A DNA stretch of 64,000 nucleotides from Diadema setosum (Eukaryota > Echinodermata > Echinoidea > Diadematoida > Diadematidae). The stretch is taken from positions 20,633,494 to 20,697,493 of the forward strand of contig CM067059.1 in the NCBI GenBank assembly GCA_033980235.1, written 5' to 3'. A program made the translations under genes and the position numbers. The notes beneath the pieces were generated by a model. The model was not told where the DNA came from. It worked only from the letters and a program-made list of their open reading frames with translations, and searched no databases. Positions 46,060-57,944 of this stretch are shown here, piece by piece; within the stretch, counting starts at the first letter, position 1, and each line of letters opens with the position of its first letter.

Positions 46060-46763
46060 GAGAAACACTAATACACCGCAGAGTTTTCATGAGAGCGACC
46101 TCACACTGACCAAAATGCGGAACTCGCTGCCACAAGAACCACGCATGCGCCTGGACTAAAAGAGAGTGCAATGCATTTGGGCAAAGGAATCGCATTCTAC
46201 GTACGTACTAGTACGTGTGTACAAAGTGTGTGTATGCGATGCATTATATAGTGAGTGGATTGTGTAGGCTAGGCCTTGGATATTGTTTCTCACTTGACTC
46301 GTAATTGTCATTGACGAAGCCATGGAAGCCAGCCTAAAATCTGTGCTCCTTACAGTCCACTGAAAATCGTTGAATTTAGCGTTCCCTGCTGTTGATGGTT
46401 GAACAACAATCTCATACATTTATGCCAAGATTAGTTCGCTTCGAGCTATTTCTCGCGATAATTTCTCATGAAGAAGCAGAGCGGAGTGGAGCTGTTTAGT
46501 GTACGAGTCGAGTCTTTCACAATGATCGAGTGTGGATTAGCACTGACAACTTCGCAGGTTATCAACACAGCGACATGAATGCCATGCAAAAACTCATCCC
46601 GTTGTTTGCGAGGACAGTCTGCGATTATCTAAATTGTTCGATTGTTTTGTTAGGTTTACAAGAATCAGTTAGCTGTGGTAGGGCACCGATACACGCGTGT
46701 GATCGTCTGGGACATTTTTCGAGTAGATTGAGCTGAGCGGAGCTCGTCCAACTCCAGTCAGAA
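46060..46763 (+). promoter_or_regulatory. Probable SOS promoter and 5' untranslated region
   Basis: The 700 bases upstream of the SOS start are richer in CpG than the flanks and contain ACGCATGCGCC near 46,142, close to an NRF1-type GCGCATGCGC site. No intron signal is obvious between there and the ATG (46,764). The extent is a guess. Confidence 0.35.
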
Positions 46764-46835
46764 ATGGCCACCGTCGACTTTGAATCAGAAGACTACAAGA
46801 AATGGAGGGGCTTGTTTGTGAATGCCTTGCGGAAG
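46764..46835 (+). CDS. SOS1/2: SOS (Son of sevenless) Ras exchange factor, first coding exon
   Basis: SOS is a cytosolic guanine-nucleotide exchange factor that is recruited by Grb2 to activated receptors and loads Ras with GTP. The 24-codon exon reads MATVDFESEDYKKWRGLFVN then ALRK, followed by a consensus GTAAGC donor in phase 0. Human SOS1 and SOS2 start with EFFSEEN.PKWRGLLV.AL.K, so the KWRGL core and position at the very N terminus match. The next human residues (VQxQVHPTL, histone-like domain) were not found in the remaining 17 kb, so the rest of the gene lies beyond the right edge. SOS1 and SOS2 cannot be told apart, and an invertebrate probably has one copy. Confidence 0.82.
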
Positions 46836-47388
46836 GTAAGCATGATCAGTGACTAGGGTCTACTAGTGGCTGAAAAGGTCTCCAATATCCCCAGTGGAGG
46901 CCACAAGAATTTGCATGTGGTCGCAAGTGTTATTCATTGCATATCATTGTGAGTGGTTGTATTGTTCACTGGTTTTGCTTTTGACACCCATAAAAGTCAT
47001 AGTGTAGAGCTGGAGACCTTGAGAGGGATCACTTTGTCTTCATAGACAGGCAGTGCAGTGTGTGTGATCCTAGATAGCTCCAGCCAGGTCACAGTGGCAG
47101 TGCAGTAGTCATGCTAACTGCGACCAGCCCCAACGTGCAACGTTGGGGCTGCGCCGTTTTCGCATTCAGATCTTAATGTTGTACAAAACGGGTGCCGTTG
47201 CGGCGCTATATTTCCTTAATTTTTCAACAAAAACTACTAGGAATACTTACATGGATCGATTAAACCTAAATGATTCAAATCGGCGACTTTTTGATGCATT
47301 TCGTTGCTTATGATGCAGAAAATGTTGTCTTATAAGGCGAATTGTCTTCAGCTCGCCGATGCTCACTAACGTTGCATGCTAGCCTTTG

Positions 47389-47489
47389 GCAAGGCCCTCT
47401 CGCTGTAACGGACGAGCGAAGCGAGTCGCGCTACCTTACTCGGCTGGGCTCTCTACACCACGCAGCGAGAGGGCCTTGACAAAAGGCTA
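47389..47489. repeat. Small foldback, GGCCCTCTCGCTG arms
   Basis: TAGCCTTTGGCAAGGCCCTC at the left pairs with GAGGGCCTTGACAAAAGGCTA at the right; the loop is rich in CpG. Confidence 0.75.
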
Positions 47490-48396
47490 CGTATTACTCG
47501 CTACATGCGCAGATGCTTACTAATGGATATACACGTTCAAAATGGTAGCATGGCTCTCCCACTAGGGCAGGCCGCTTACTCCTAAAAAATGTGGAAAATT
47601 TTGCAGTTTCCAGATAAATTCGTGAAAAGAACCAAGGCAATGGGGTAATGTGTATTTCATTTTTTATTGTCACTGTGTTTATGATAGAAATTTACCCATG
47701 ATTTACTCGTGAAGTCGCCGTATGTGGCAATAGGGAGTTGTTCGTGGTTCTCACTTTAGCGAAACTGCGAGGTAGCCGCCAGGACCCCGCCGCATAGCGG
47801 CGCGGTCTCCGGGGCTATAGTCATGCTAGCTCCAGTGAAGCTTACTAACTTTGTGTAATGTCATTGTTATGTGAAAAATTTGCTCTCAAACTGCTGTTTT
47901 GCACATCTGTCCCTAAACTCTTCATCCCCTGAGTTTTTATCAATTTAAGTTTTATTTACTTTTGACAGAGACCTGGCACTATCACATGTAACGTTAGGTG
48001 ACTTTTTCTGATGTCATGTGATGTAGTGAAGTCCAAGGGTCACAAAACACGAGTGATGAGGTAGAATGATGATAATGATTTGCAAGGACAGAATTGGAGA
48101 ACTGCAATGTCAAATTTTACATGTTGAACATAGTGTAGATACATATGCACTACATCATCTGTACTGTCAAGAATCCATGTGTAGCTGGATCTAAACCAAA
48201 TGTTGCAGGTATAGGTAGGAATGTCTAAATGTGATGCTTAACAGATCAAGGCAGTTGCAAGACGGACTAACAACTCGACAGGACAACAGCAGGATGGAGA
48301 AATTCATACACTTTATAGTTGGCTGTTTTTCACTTAATTATTATTATTATTGTTATTATTCGGCAATTCAACATACAGTACAAGTGGACATAGAAT

Positions 48397-48621
48397 AGTG
48401 TATATGCTGTTATTTTCGCGAACAGATATTTTCGCGAATGATGAGGTCATAGACATTTTCATGAGATGTTTTTTTTCGCGAATCGACGCCAATGCTTACG
48501 TTAATGCTGTATTAACACAGCACGTGGAGTCATTTTCGCGTATTGTTAAATTCACGATCCAACTGTGATTCGTGAAATTCGCGAAAATTAAACCCTCGCG
48601 AAAATAACAGCTTATAAAGTA
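48397..48621. mobile_element. TTTTCGCG miniature element, copy 2
   Basis: Left GCTGTTATTTTCGCG and right CGCGAAAATAACAGC ends, with TTCGCGAA motifs throughout. Confidence 0.8.
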
Positions 48622-50513
48622 CAAACAGAAAATTGTATTACATGATATAAAAATTGTGGTGATTCCAGGTGCATGATGATGGTTGCCATTGTGATGACTT
48701 CTAACAAGAGTTTGCTCCACGATACAGCTTTAATTTGATTGAAACTACCTCTGCTAGCAAAGGGTACACAAATAAAGCTTAGCAATGTGAATCCTTGGAC
48801 GAGAATGCCTTTCAAAAAAACCCTTTGCAGACTTAAAAAAATCCATTGTATGTGGAATCAAATGATACATATTCAATAAATTTGCAAAAATGAGCTTACA
48901 AGTGTCACATTCTATACAGTTTTCCTACATTGTGATACCTTATAATTTAGAGAAACCTACTATAATTAGACTCTGTCTGGCAAGTTCATGTATTACTCAA
49001 AGTTATGGAAATGACAGTGCTTCACAGACAATTTGCATACTACATTTATTTAGCCAATCATTCTGGAAAATATCCAGCATTACAGTATCAGGATGTCCCC
49101 ACAGTCTGCAGTGGTTGATGTTTCTTTCTTGGTTTGTGTTGGTTTTAAGGGTGTTTCTTTCAAACAAGGTTGGTTTATTTTATGATCATGATGACCTATC
49201 TTCACCTTGAACTTGGATCAGATTTTTTTTTTTTCAAGTAGGCCTATGTGCAACAAAACATTTATCCGAAGTCATCTTTTAGTCAGCAGATAGTCTTGGT
49301 CTAGCATATTCGAGTAAACTTCTTTTATATCCTCCCACAAGTCCCCACTTTCAGCCATACTGGGATTCTTATGTGATATTAATGTCAAGCTCCACTATCA
49401 AAACAAGGAATTACTTCTGTTATCATGTTACTAACTTGTGTCAAATAATATTCTCTGATGAAGCACTGTCCATAGAGTGCAACTGTTCAGAAATTTGCAG
49501 GTGATGTAGGTTTATACCTCAATTTTTGTTTTATTTGAATTTAATTTGTATCATGATTCAGCACACCATATCCTAGGGTACCGTCATACCCTTGGTTGCG
49601 GCTTTGAGTAGTGCCATTTTGTGTTAAGATGTACAGTTACACATTTATCATGGCAGCCAAATTTTAGCAACTGGTGATATTGATCCTGATGCCAATTCAC
49701 CCCTGTTATAACATGTGTAACATAAATGTACGATAGTAATAATAATTGATTTTTGATCATTTCTCATAAAAATGCTTGTACATGTATAATTTTGGACAAT
49801 CATTCAATTCAATTACCTACATGTAATAAGTTACAGTATATCCATCCAGCAGAAGATAGTACATAATATAGAGTGTACATTAAAAAAATTATATTGTTTT
49901 GTAATCAATTCAGAAAAAAAAATTGAATCCACAAACTGGGCTCATAAATACATATTTTCATTGTAGATTGGTATTGTAATGAGAGAGAAAAAAAATAAAT
50001 TATGGGATTGTGTACCATACAGTATACATAATTGTATCTGTTGACATCTGAGGTGTTGAACATGTATAACGAATAGTATTTATGGTCTTTACTCGTGCAA
50101 TGGAAGAAGACTTCGCACTCAGTGAAAGATGAGGCGCACTATTCAACTCAACTCTGTCTCGTTGAATACAGCGCCTCTATCTTTCACCTCGTGTGAAATC
50201 TTGTACCATCACACTTGTGACCATTCACTAAATTGTATATTGCACATACAACACTTTTGAGGCATGATGTTCATTTTTCGTGTTATTTCATGTTCAGAAT
50301 ATTTTGTAAGACTTTTTTTTTTTTTTGGATAGATTGATATGATTGAACAGGTTTTATTAAAATCATGCATGGCAACCAAAGGCTGCATTGCACATGTTTG
50401 CAATTGTAATCATTACTGTCAGAATAGATTATATTACTCTTCATTAAAAGTGACATAAAGATATGATAAAAACAAATGAATTTAAATTTCTTGGTAAATC
50501 TAAAGAGTAAAAC

Positions 50514-51383
50514 TTAAAGGACAAGCTCACCTTCATTAACATAAGGATTAAGAGAATGTAGCAATATTTGTAGAACACATCATTGAAAGTTTAAAGGGGA
50601 TGGCTAGTAACTAATCAGTAGGAATCAGTGGAAGTGCTTGAGGATGATTGTTCCAATCCTTGTGGGATTCATTTAAGAATACATTATATATCAGTTGTTG
50701 AGTGAAAATTATTTGCTTCAGAATGGTCTCATATTCAAGTAATGTGCAGTTTAATGTTTCCAGGTTAGCGTGCCTGGTCAGTGACGGGGCATTAATCTGC
50801 ACATTACTTGAATATGAGACCGTTCTGAAGCAAATAATTTTCACACAACAGTAGATATATAATGTACTCTTAAATGAATCCCACAAGGATTGGAACAATC
50901 ATCCCTCAGCATTCCCACTGATTCCCACTGATCGGTTACTAGCCATCCCCTTTCAGGAAAATCAGGATGAGAAGACTACTGCAGTGTATGATGTAACATG
51001 CGAACAACAATATAAGGAAAATATAAAGAGAATTTAACAAAATTTCATCTTTTGAAAAAAGTACACATTCCCTTGACTCGTTACTGACATGTGGGTAATA
51101 TTATTCCCCTGCCTTTAGAAAGAGGCAAGTCAAGTGCTCTTTTATTATGTGAAAAAAAGTGAAAATATGTTGAATTTTCTTTACATTTTCTTTGTACTGT
51201 TGTACTCATGTGACATCACGAGCCTTAGTAGTCTCCTCATCCAGGGGTTCCAACACAAAAATTTTACAAATTCATAACTTTTGCATCGATTGTCCAATTT
51301 TCCTCAAACTTTCACCAATGTGTTCTACTAATATTGCTGCATTCTCTCAATCCTTATGTTTATGAAGGTGAACTTGTCCTTAA
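50514..51383. mobile_element. Family B element, TTAA-flanked, interrupted
   Basis: TTAA at both ends. Inverted ends are AGGACAAGCTCACCTTCAT and ATGAAGGTGAACTTGTCCT. A separate palindromic element is inserted at 50,593-50,953, which can be seen because the degenerate copy at 595-1,060 lacks it. Confidence 0.87.
50593..50953. mobile_element. Palindromic element nested in family B copy
   Basis: Two ~165-bp arms, AAAGGGGATGGCTAGTAAC ... at the left and GTTACTAGCCATCCCCTTT at the right, are near-identical inverted copies separated by a short centre (about 50,765-50,785). Confidence 0.88.
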
Positions 51384-52488
51384 AAAAAACATCTGAATTT
51401 GAAATTGAAACACCAAATGCTTCAATCCTTCTGATGGATGGTATAAATGCAGACTAAAACGAACAGTTAGTAATGTGAAAATAGCATGGAAATCAGAGGT
51501 CCAAAATGAGTGTGTCAGCAATGTAGGCCAACGTATATTTGTAATCATGTCATCATTACCTGGTAGTTTGGCTGACTTGGTATTTGACAATGAGATACAG
51601 GAGTTGGGTATTATTCATATTGATATGTTCAATATTGTTTGATTTGAAGACATGCAGTCAGTAGAAATTAAAAATTTTTAGGTTAATAGGTCAGTGAATA
51701 TAGAAATGAAATAATGTCTGATCTTCTGGTAATATGCTATGAAATACTGCATTTGTTGTTAGAAGTAAAAAAAAAAAATTTAGATTTAATGTACATGCAT
51801 TTTCAGGCTCTAGTATGGAATGCCTTGGGGCTGGAATGGATCTTGCTGCGCTGGAGCTATTGTTCTCCTGCAGTGATAACTGCATCATGTAGAAGTATAA
51901 CTTTTAGGTCCTTTGTTATGAAGAATAATGGTGGGTCACCTTTCTCCAAGCAAAAGGTGTTTTACTACGCTGTGCTTTTATTCATTGCCTTGCTTGCAGA
52001 ATTGCACAACAAAAGAGTGCAGAGGACAAGGCTACCTGGTCAAGGAGGTAGGATGGAAGAGGGGATAAACAGACAGAAAATAATAATGTACTTGCAGGCA
52101 GTCCTATTGTATGTTTGTATCAGACAGTGGGGATTTACTGAATCAGTGAGCTGTTTGATGCATCGAGGTGCCCTACATTTATAAGAATAAAAGAGTCTGT
52201 AAATGGAAGGGTGAGTGTGACCTGTTCACTTGCTTTGTGCTTTCTGCTGTGGCCTTGCTTTTAGAGGATGCTGTAGAGCAAGACCCCATGCATTCTACTT
52301 GAAATACAGTATGCCTGTTTCAAGTAATTTCAGGTAATTACAGGTGGAACATTATGTTTTCTGAATCCTATTACTATTAATAAGACATAGTCCAGTATAC
52401 ACTTGTATCTACCAGTACCAAAGGCCACGTACTGTAGCTCACCAAAAAGCCAGTGTGTGTAGATACAACATGTATCATGGTAGAAAAA

Positions 52489-53476
52489 CAATTCTCGCTA
52501 TCGCCAATGACGTAAAAAGTACCCGGATGTTGATTTAAGCGTCATTTACGGTGCATTATGGGATAGTCCGGTAGCAAAGTCACTTCCGTTCGTACGTGCA
52601 TGATATGCGACTAATGCTATTTACACACACAACCGACCGTATTCTACGTGTACTTCCTGTTTTCTCGACTTGAATTACAGCTTTAATATGATTTGAATTT
52701 TCTCCATTCTTAAGAAATTGCTGTTAATACGACTATTGGTTGTTTCTGCGAAGCTGCCATGTGTTGTTCGCACGACAATAAATAAAAAAAATCTGCAGAA
52801 ATAGGACCCTTACTGGCATGCGAGACGTGACGTGGCCGCGTGGGTGAAGTTTGCGGGTGACTCCACAGCGCAGTACAGTACGTGCACATGCGACTTACTA
52901 GTAGTGGTAGTAGCACTAGGTACTAGTAGTAGGCCTAGTGCCTACGTACATTGTACGTACTGTACTTACTTGGAAGAAGTTGCTTCGGAGACAGGATAAG
53001 TTCGAGATCACTGTTCGTTCCCGATTGTGTTCGCGACATTTCGACAGAGAACAAATAAAAAAAAGATGGGCATTCTATGACGATATCCAGGTGGGTGAAT
53101 ATTTTCCAACATATTTTCAGCGTATGCAGAGATGACTGATCTGTGATGTGCACATCGATCGCATGATCAAGCAGTACGCTGTACCGGTATGTGTTAGCAG
53201 TGGTGCATGCTAATGCAAGGCCGGCCGCCGGCGGGGACTCGACTACAGTGTACGAGTATGACAGGCCTGGCCACTCGCTGGCTCGGGCGGTACAGCCGCC
53301 TACTGTACTAGTATCCGTGGTCGACGCGGCACTATAGGTAAGGTACACGTACGCGCACGCTAGCGTTGTGCAAATTATGCTCCGCGCCGGAAGTGCCCTT
53401 GCTACCAAGTGCACTAAATCTTGATGAAAAAGCCACATCCGGGTACTTTTTACGGCATTGGCGATAGGGAGAATTG
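52489..53476. mobile_element. ~1-kb terminal-inverted-repeat element with THAP remnant
   Basis: Ends CAATTCTCGCTATCGCCAAT and the reverse complement of CAATTCTCCCTATCGCCAAT. Similarity continues through GTAAAAAGTACCCGGATGT, giving about 42 bp with three or so mismatches. A THAP-like fragment lies inside (52,938-53,135). It is probably a non-autonomous derivative of a THAP-bearing transposon (P element or Kolobok type). Confidence 0.82.
52938..53135 (+). pseudogene. THAP zinc-finger domain fragment
   Basis: The frame gives TWKKLLRRQDKFEITVRSRL followed by CSRHFDREQIKKR and YFPTYFQ. The CSxHF motif, the preceding Trp, and the P-T-x-F end are characteristic of the C-terminal half of a THAP domain (C2CH zinc finger). 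The first Cys pair is not found in frame upstream, so the domain is incomplete. THAP domains are used by P-element and Kolobok-type transposases, which fits its position between inverted repeats. The overlapping 167-residue minus-strand frame is regarded as a shadow. Confidence 0.6.
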
Positions 53477-53509
53477 CAGAAAGAAAAAAAATGTGTGAGT
53501 GCAGAACAA

Positions 53510-53597
53510 TACTGTATACGCTATAATTTTCGCGTACATAAACTTTCGCGAATTGCCGCTGTCACACATTTTCGCGAGTGGTTAAATTCGCGATTGG
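53510..53597. mobile_element. TTTTCGCG miniature element, truncated copy 3
   Basis: ACTGTATACGCTATAATTTT then CGCGAATTGCC and TTTTCGCGAG; the right half is missing. It starts about 33 bases after the THAP element ends. Confidence 0.7.
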
Positions 53598-53964
53598 GGG
53601 ACCAGAGAAAATATGAAGTGGCAAAGAAAGTGTGAATTTTCAACTTACTCGCAAATAAGAATGATACTAGTTATACACTGCATAAAAAAAACTTACCAAA
53701 CTCTGCGAACTAGTAAGTTAGAATTCAACATTTTTGAAGTGGTTAAGTCCATCGCGCTAGATTTCTGACGAGTGGTACGAGGGGTACGAGTACTCAATAC
53801 TTTAGTATTCGTAAATAGACGTGGACTAGCCCGACCACCCCCAGACGCTGTTAATACGCTGTATGTTGTGCGAATGCTACTTACAGCAACTGGGCTGTGT
53901 ATACTATTAGTTAGACATGGACGTGCTATATGTACGTAAACAAGCTTAGCCAGTATACAAATGA

Positions 53965-54100
53965 CGCACAGGTCTGAGTGTGTCAGTCGGAATTGTGTGC
54001 ATAAGGTAAGTATGGAATGCTTAACCCACGAGGCGAAGCCGAGTGGGTTTAGGCTAAATTCCATAGTTACCGCATGTACACTATATTCCGACTGACGCAC
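53965..54100. repeat. Foldback with CAGTCGGAAT / ATTCCGACTG arms
   Basis: GTGTCAGTCGGAATTGTG and GTAAGTATGGAAT at the left pair with ATTCCATAGTTAC and ATATTCCGACTGACGCAC at the right. Its centre carries AACCCACGAGGCGAAGCC. Confidence 0.75.
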
Positions 54101-54289
54101 GAAAAGACATGTGCATCATCTGATTTTTATAAAATGGGTAATTTTCTTGCCAAAAACCCCTTTTTCTATCGTGTTACCCGATGACAAAATTACTGGATGC
54201 ATTTCCTTTTGGCTTGGCATACACATACCATGCATCAGTTTTTGCTGGACGCACGGCCAGCCATGCATCAGTAAATATTATATACCTCA

Positions 54290-56105
54290 TATGTAGAATC
54301 CTCTCATCTGATTGGTTAAAAGCGGAGTCATGAAAATAGCTGTGCCCCATTTTTGATTTACTGTGCCCGGCACCGGAGCACAGTAAATCAACTGTGCCCT
54401 GTAAATAGGTTTGGAGACAGTCGCGACCCCGTACACATGTACGCACCAATGATACGACCGCCGCGCATTCGATCAGCGTGCTGTAAAAGAGACTAGCGGT
54501 CACTGTGCCCTGTAAATACGTTTGGAGACAGTCGCAACCCTGTACACTGTATATACACATATACATATAGATGATCACTCATGTACACACCAATGATACG
54601 ACCGCCGCGCTGTCGATCAGCATTGATTATGAGTGCTGTAAAAGGGACTAGAATCTATATTTTCGGTATATAAAACAAATAATGACTGCTTGATATTCGG
54701 GGCACAGTTAAAATTATGTAGGCCCTCGGTGATGTGAAAACCATAACCATGCCCTCAGCTTCGCTTTGGGCGTAGTTAAAGATAATATAAAGTTTTGGTA
54801 TTACCTCAAAAGTTTCCCTGAATTTCCTTGTCTTAGTTTGTGTTTCAGGTTAAAGTACCTTTCATATAACTAACACTGTGAGACTTACTCGCCCCAAAGT
54901 GCTCTCATGTCTTAGTAATCATGCACTAATGGTTTCGTACCAGAGCTGCCGCCGTACGGCGGCGAGGTAGTACACGTATTGTGCGAAACCATTATTGCAT
55001 GATAGCTGCGACCAGCAGCGTGCAGCCCCATACGCATACCGAGTAGCTAACTGCGACCAGCAGCTTCATATGCATAGCGTAATGGGGCTTCGCATTGTAG
55101 CTTACAGGATCATGACAAATTTAGTATTGCGGGTAAATATCAACTTAAAATCCAAGAAATTCTTCAATTTGAAGGCTTACCAATAAGTTGAAGTCTTGAA
55201 AACAGGCTTCGGGCAACGTTTGGTTCTGCCAATAGTCCCTTTCTGTTCGAATTGATGACTGAATGTGACTCGGTCGAGAGGATGTTGGGAGAGCTATGCT
55301 GAATGCTAACTGCCAGCGCATGCGCACACAAACATCTTAGCCGTTCGTGGATTTGAAATTTGTTCGCATGTGATGTGTGCGTATGTGCTGGCCGTAGTAA
55401 TCAGTGTATGTTGCTCTCCCAAGGTCCTCTCGACAGAGTCACATTCAGTCATCAATTAGAACAGAAAGGGACTATTGGCAGAACCAAACGTTGTCCGAAG
55501 CCTGTTTTCAAGACTTCAACTTAATTGGTAAGTCTTCAAATTGAAGAATTTTTGGATTTTAAGTTGATATTTACCCGCGATACTAAATCTGTCATGATCC
55601 TGAATGCTACAATGCGAAGCCCCATTACGCTATGCGTATGGGGCTGCTGGTCGCTATGCGTATGGGGCTGCTGGTCGCAGTTAATTGCATGATTACTAAG
55701 AAATGAGAGCACTTTGGGGCGAGTAAGTCTCACAGTGTTAGTTATTTGAAAGGTACTTTAACCTGAAACACGGAATTTCAGGGAAACTTCTGAGGTACCA
55801 TAACTTTTTATTATCTTTAAGGTTTTCACATCACCTTGGGCCCATAATTTTAACTGTGCCCCTCATAGCAGTCATTATTTGTACACTGATGCATGGTTGT
55901 TTTAGCCAATAGGCGTCTCGTACTGGGTGCACGAACGCTTGCTTAGTGCGCGAATCTTTGTTACAAGTGCGCGAATCTTTGTTACAAGTACGCATACTCT
56001 TGCTACAAGTGCGCGATAACATGTTTACCACTGTGACTAAGCGTGCGGCCAGTAAAAATCGACACATAGCTCTAACCAATGAGATCGCAGGATTCTTGCT
56101 ACCCG
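54290..56105. mobile_element. Outer foldback element split by family A copy 3
   Basis: Left AGAATCCTCTCATCTGATTG ... TAATGACTGCTTGA ... GGTGATGTGAAAACC, and right GGTTTTCACATCACC ... TAGCAGTCATTATTTG ... CCAATGAGATCGCAGGATTC, are inverted relatives. Family A copy 3 separates the halves. The left half holds a direct duplication of ~140 bp (54,391 and 54,507; CTGTGCCCTGTAAATA ... GGAGACAGTCGC). Confidence 0.72.
54776..55820. mobile_element. Foldback element, family A, copy 3 (full palindrome)
   Basis: TTAA at both ends. The arms of ~500-600 bp are inverted copies of each other: TATAAAGTTTTGGTATTACC ... TCATGACAAATTTAGTATTG at the left, and TACTAAATCTGTCATGATCC ... TTATTATC at the right. The centre is near 55,370. 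This copy shows the full structure of which copies 1 and 2 are parts. Confidence 0.9.
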
Positions 56106-56194
56106 TTCTGTGATATGGTCTGTATGGTAAGCCGTGACATGGTATACTACTACTGAAATGTTCGTATCATCAAGGCAAGGGATTCATTTTGGAA

Positions 56195-56290
56195 GGTAAT
56201 ATTTTTGCGTGTTGTTAATTTCGCGAATAGCTCCCGACTCGCGAAATTCGCGAAAATAAAACCCACGCGAAATATATAGCGTATACAGTA
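56195..56290. mobile_element. TTTTCGCG miniature element, truncated copy 4
   Basis: TTGTTAATTTCGCGAATAGC ... CGCGAAATATATAGCGTAT and TACAGTA right end; the left end is lost. Confidence 0.7.
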
Positions 56291-56965
56291 CCAGAAATTG
56301 ATATTAAGTACTTAATACTGGTACAGTAACATCCAACTGTTTTACAACTTCCTTATGATGATTGTAGTGGTGATATAAAAAAAACAAACAAACCAGACTA
56401 ACCAAATTTAAACATTGTTTGTACTACCCTGCCTGTTATTAATATTGAAATGACCTGAAATATTTAATGCTCTTTTTTACTGTTTTGGTTTACCCATGCA
56501 TGGATCGCTCCCTATAGATGGAATAATACACTTAAGGCTAGTGTGCTGTAGAAAGAGTATGACTAATAGAGAACATGATTATAGTAGTGATGTAGTGATT
56601 CAAATGCTGATTATCCTTATTTGTTACTGTTTTTATGATTATGACTGTGGTTATAATCATTATTTTTATTATTATTGATAATACCATAATTATTGTTTGT
56701 ATTATCATCATCATTGTTGTTACTAATACCAATAATTTCTTGTCACTCTTAGACTTGTGTAGGAGTAGCAATGACAAAAAGTGTTCTGGTTTGTAATTTG
56801 TATTTTAGAGTTGTTTTTATTCATGTAGACCTAATCAGAATAAGTACCGTACATACTGTAAAGGAAAGCTGACCAGGTGCGCAAAGAGCTTTGCAATAAT
56901 TGCAGTACCAATGTCAACAGCCAGAAAATAAACAATAAAGAGTACAAGAATACACTGCCGTGATA

Positions 56966-57176
56966 TACTGTAAAACACTATTTTCACAGCATGAAATTTT
57001 GGCGAATGGGAGCCGATGGCCTTATTCGCAACATGAAATTTTCACGAGTTGCCTCTAACATTCAATGCATACATAGTGTAGACAAGATCTTTAGCGTGCA
57101 TTTTAATTTCGCAAAACTTGGCTCTCGCGATATTTGCGAAATTAAAATGCACGCGAACATTCCTCGTTTTACAGTA
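56966..57176. mobile_element. TTTTCGCG-type miniature element, divergent copy 5
   Basis: Ends TACTGTAAAACACTATTTTC and CCTCGTTTTACAGTA; interior TTTCGCAAAACTTGGCTCTC and GCGAAATTAAAATGCACGCG. A partial relative in the other orientation follows at about 57,256-57,385. Confidence 0.75.
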
Positions 57177-57884
57177 ATGTAGTCAGCGTAATTAATATGC
57201 CGCAAGCAATGTGTTTTTGAGATGCATTTGTATTCTTCAGGATCCCCAGTGCCACTTCCCAGTATGTACAGTATATTCCAAGAGAGCCAAGATTTTCGAA
57301 ATTAAAATACATGCGAAGGTTCTTGTCTAAGCTGTACGCATTGAATGCCAGAGGCACTATGCAAAAATTTAATGCTGTGAAAAAGGCTGTCGTCTCCAGA
57401 TACCATATTAGTGTTTTTGCTCAAAATTTAAGCCACTTAATTCCATTTAATGGGAAATTTACCCACTTGATGTATACTGTACATATTGCTCATAATTTTG
57501 TAGGATGTTAATACATGTGTACATCATTCTGTGTGCCCCTAAATATCACGTTGTAGGCTACTAAAAGCTCATTTTCTCAAACTGCTTCCAGTGTGCAGCA
57601 TGCTGAAACCAAGACTGAGATAGCTTAAACAGTCTCAAAAACCTCTTCCCAGAGGCAGTTAAAATTGGGAAAATGGACTGGGCCGACCACTTCTTACAAT
57701 TCAAATCTGGAATAACTATGATACACAAGACCAATCTGAACTAGTTGGAAGGGACCCTAAAAAACAGACTTTGAATGATTTACATTCGTATGAAAGGGAT
57801 GTTATTTCTTCTTGCAATCTTATGGAATTTTGTAATGAGAGGGGGGAGGGGGAGTTTGGGAAAAGAGAGGACGAGTACAATACT

Positions 57885-57944
57885 GTGTGCGTGTGTGTGT
57901 GTGTATGTGTGTATGTGTGTGTGTGTGTGTATGTGTGTGCATGT
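57885..57944. repeat. (GT)n microsatellite
   Basis: GT run with scattered GTAT interruptions. Confidence 0.95.

Larger units (their letters stand above)
40520..46763. other. Intergenic region between PARP1 and SOS
   Basis: About 6.2 kb separate the two start codons, which point away from each other. I see no protein-coding exon here. The contents are the two promoter regions, a CCCATGAGTC-type repeat (41,405-42,130 and 44,765-45,130), a nested TTCCGAAGG element, two adjacent foldback miniature elements near 43.2-43.5 kb, and a GAC/CAA trinucleotide stretch at 42,861-42,912. Confidence 0.7.

Noticed and set aside
51714..52184. 156-residue plus-strand open frame in SOS intron 1
   Set aside because: Composition is like translated intron (many L, I, C, F), with no motif and no SOS similarity. 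A candidate acceptor (TTTTCAG near 51,807) leads to a different short frame.
52935..53438. 167-residue minus-strand open frame, longest in the window
   Set aside because: It lies within the THAP-type element opposite the THAP motif; its translation is low-information and has no domain signal.
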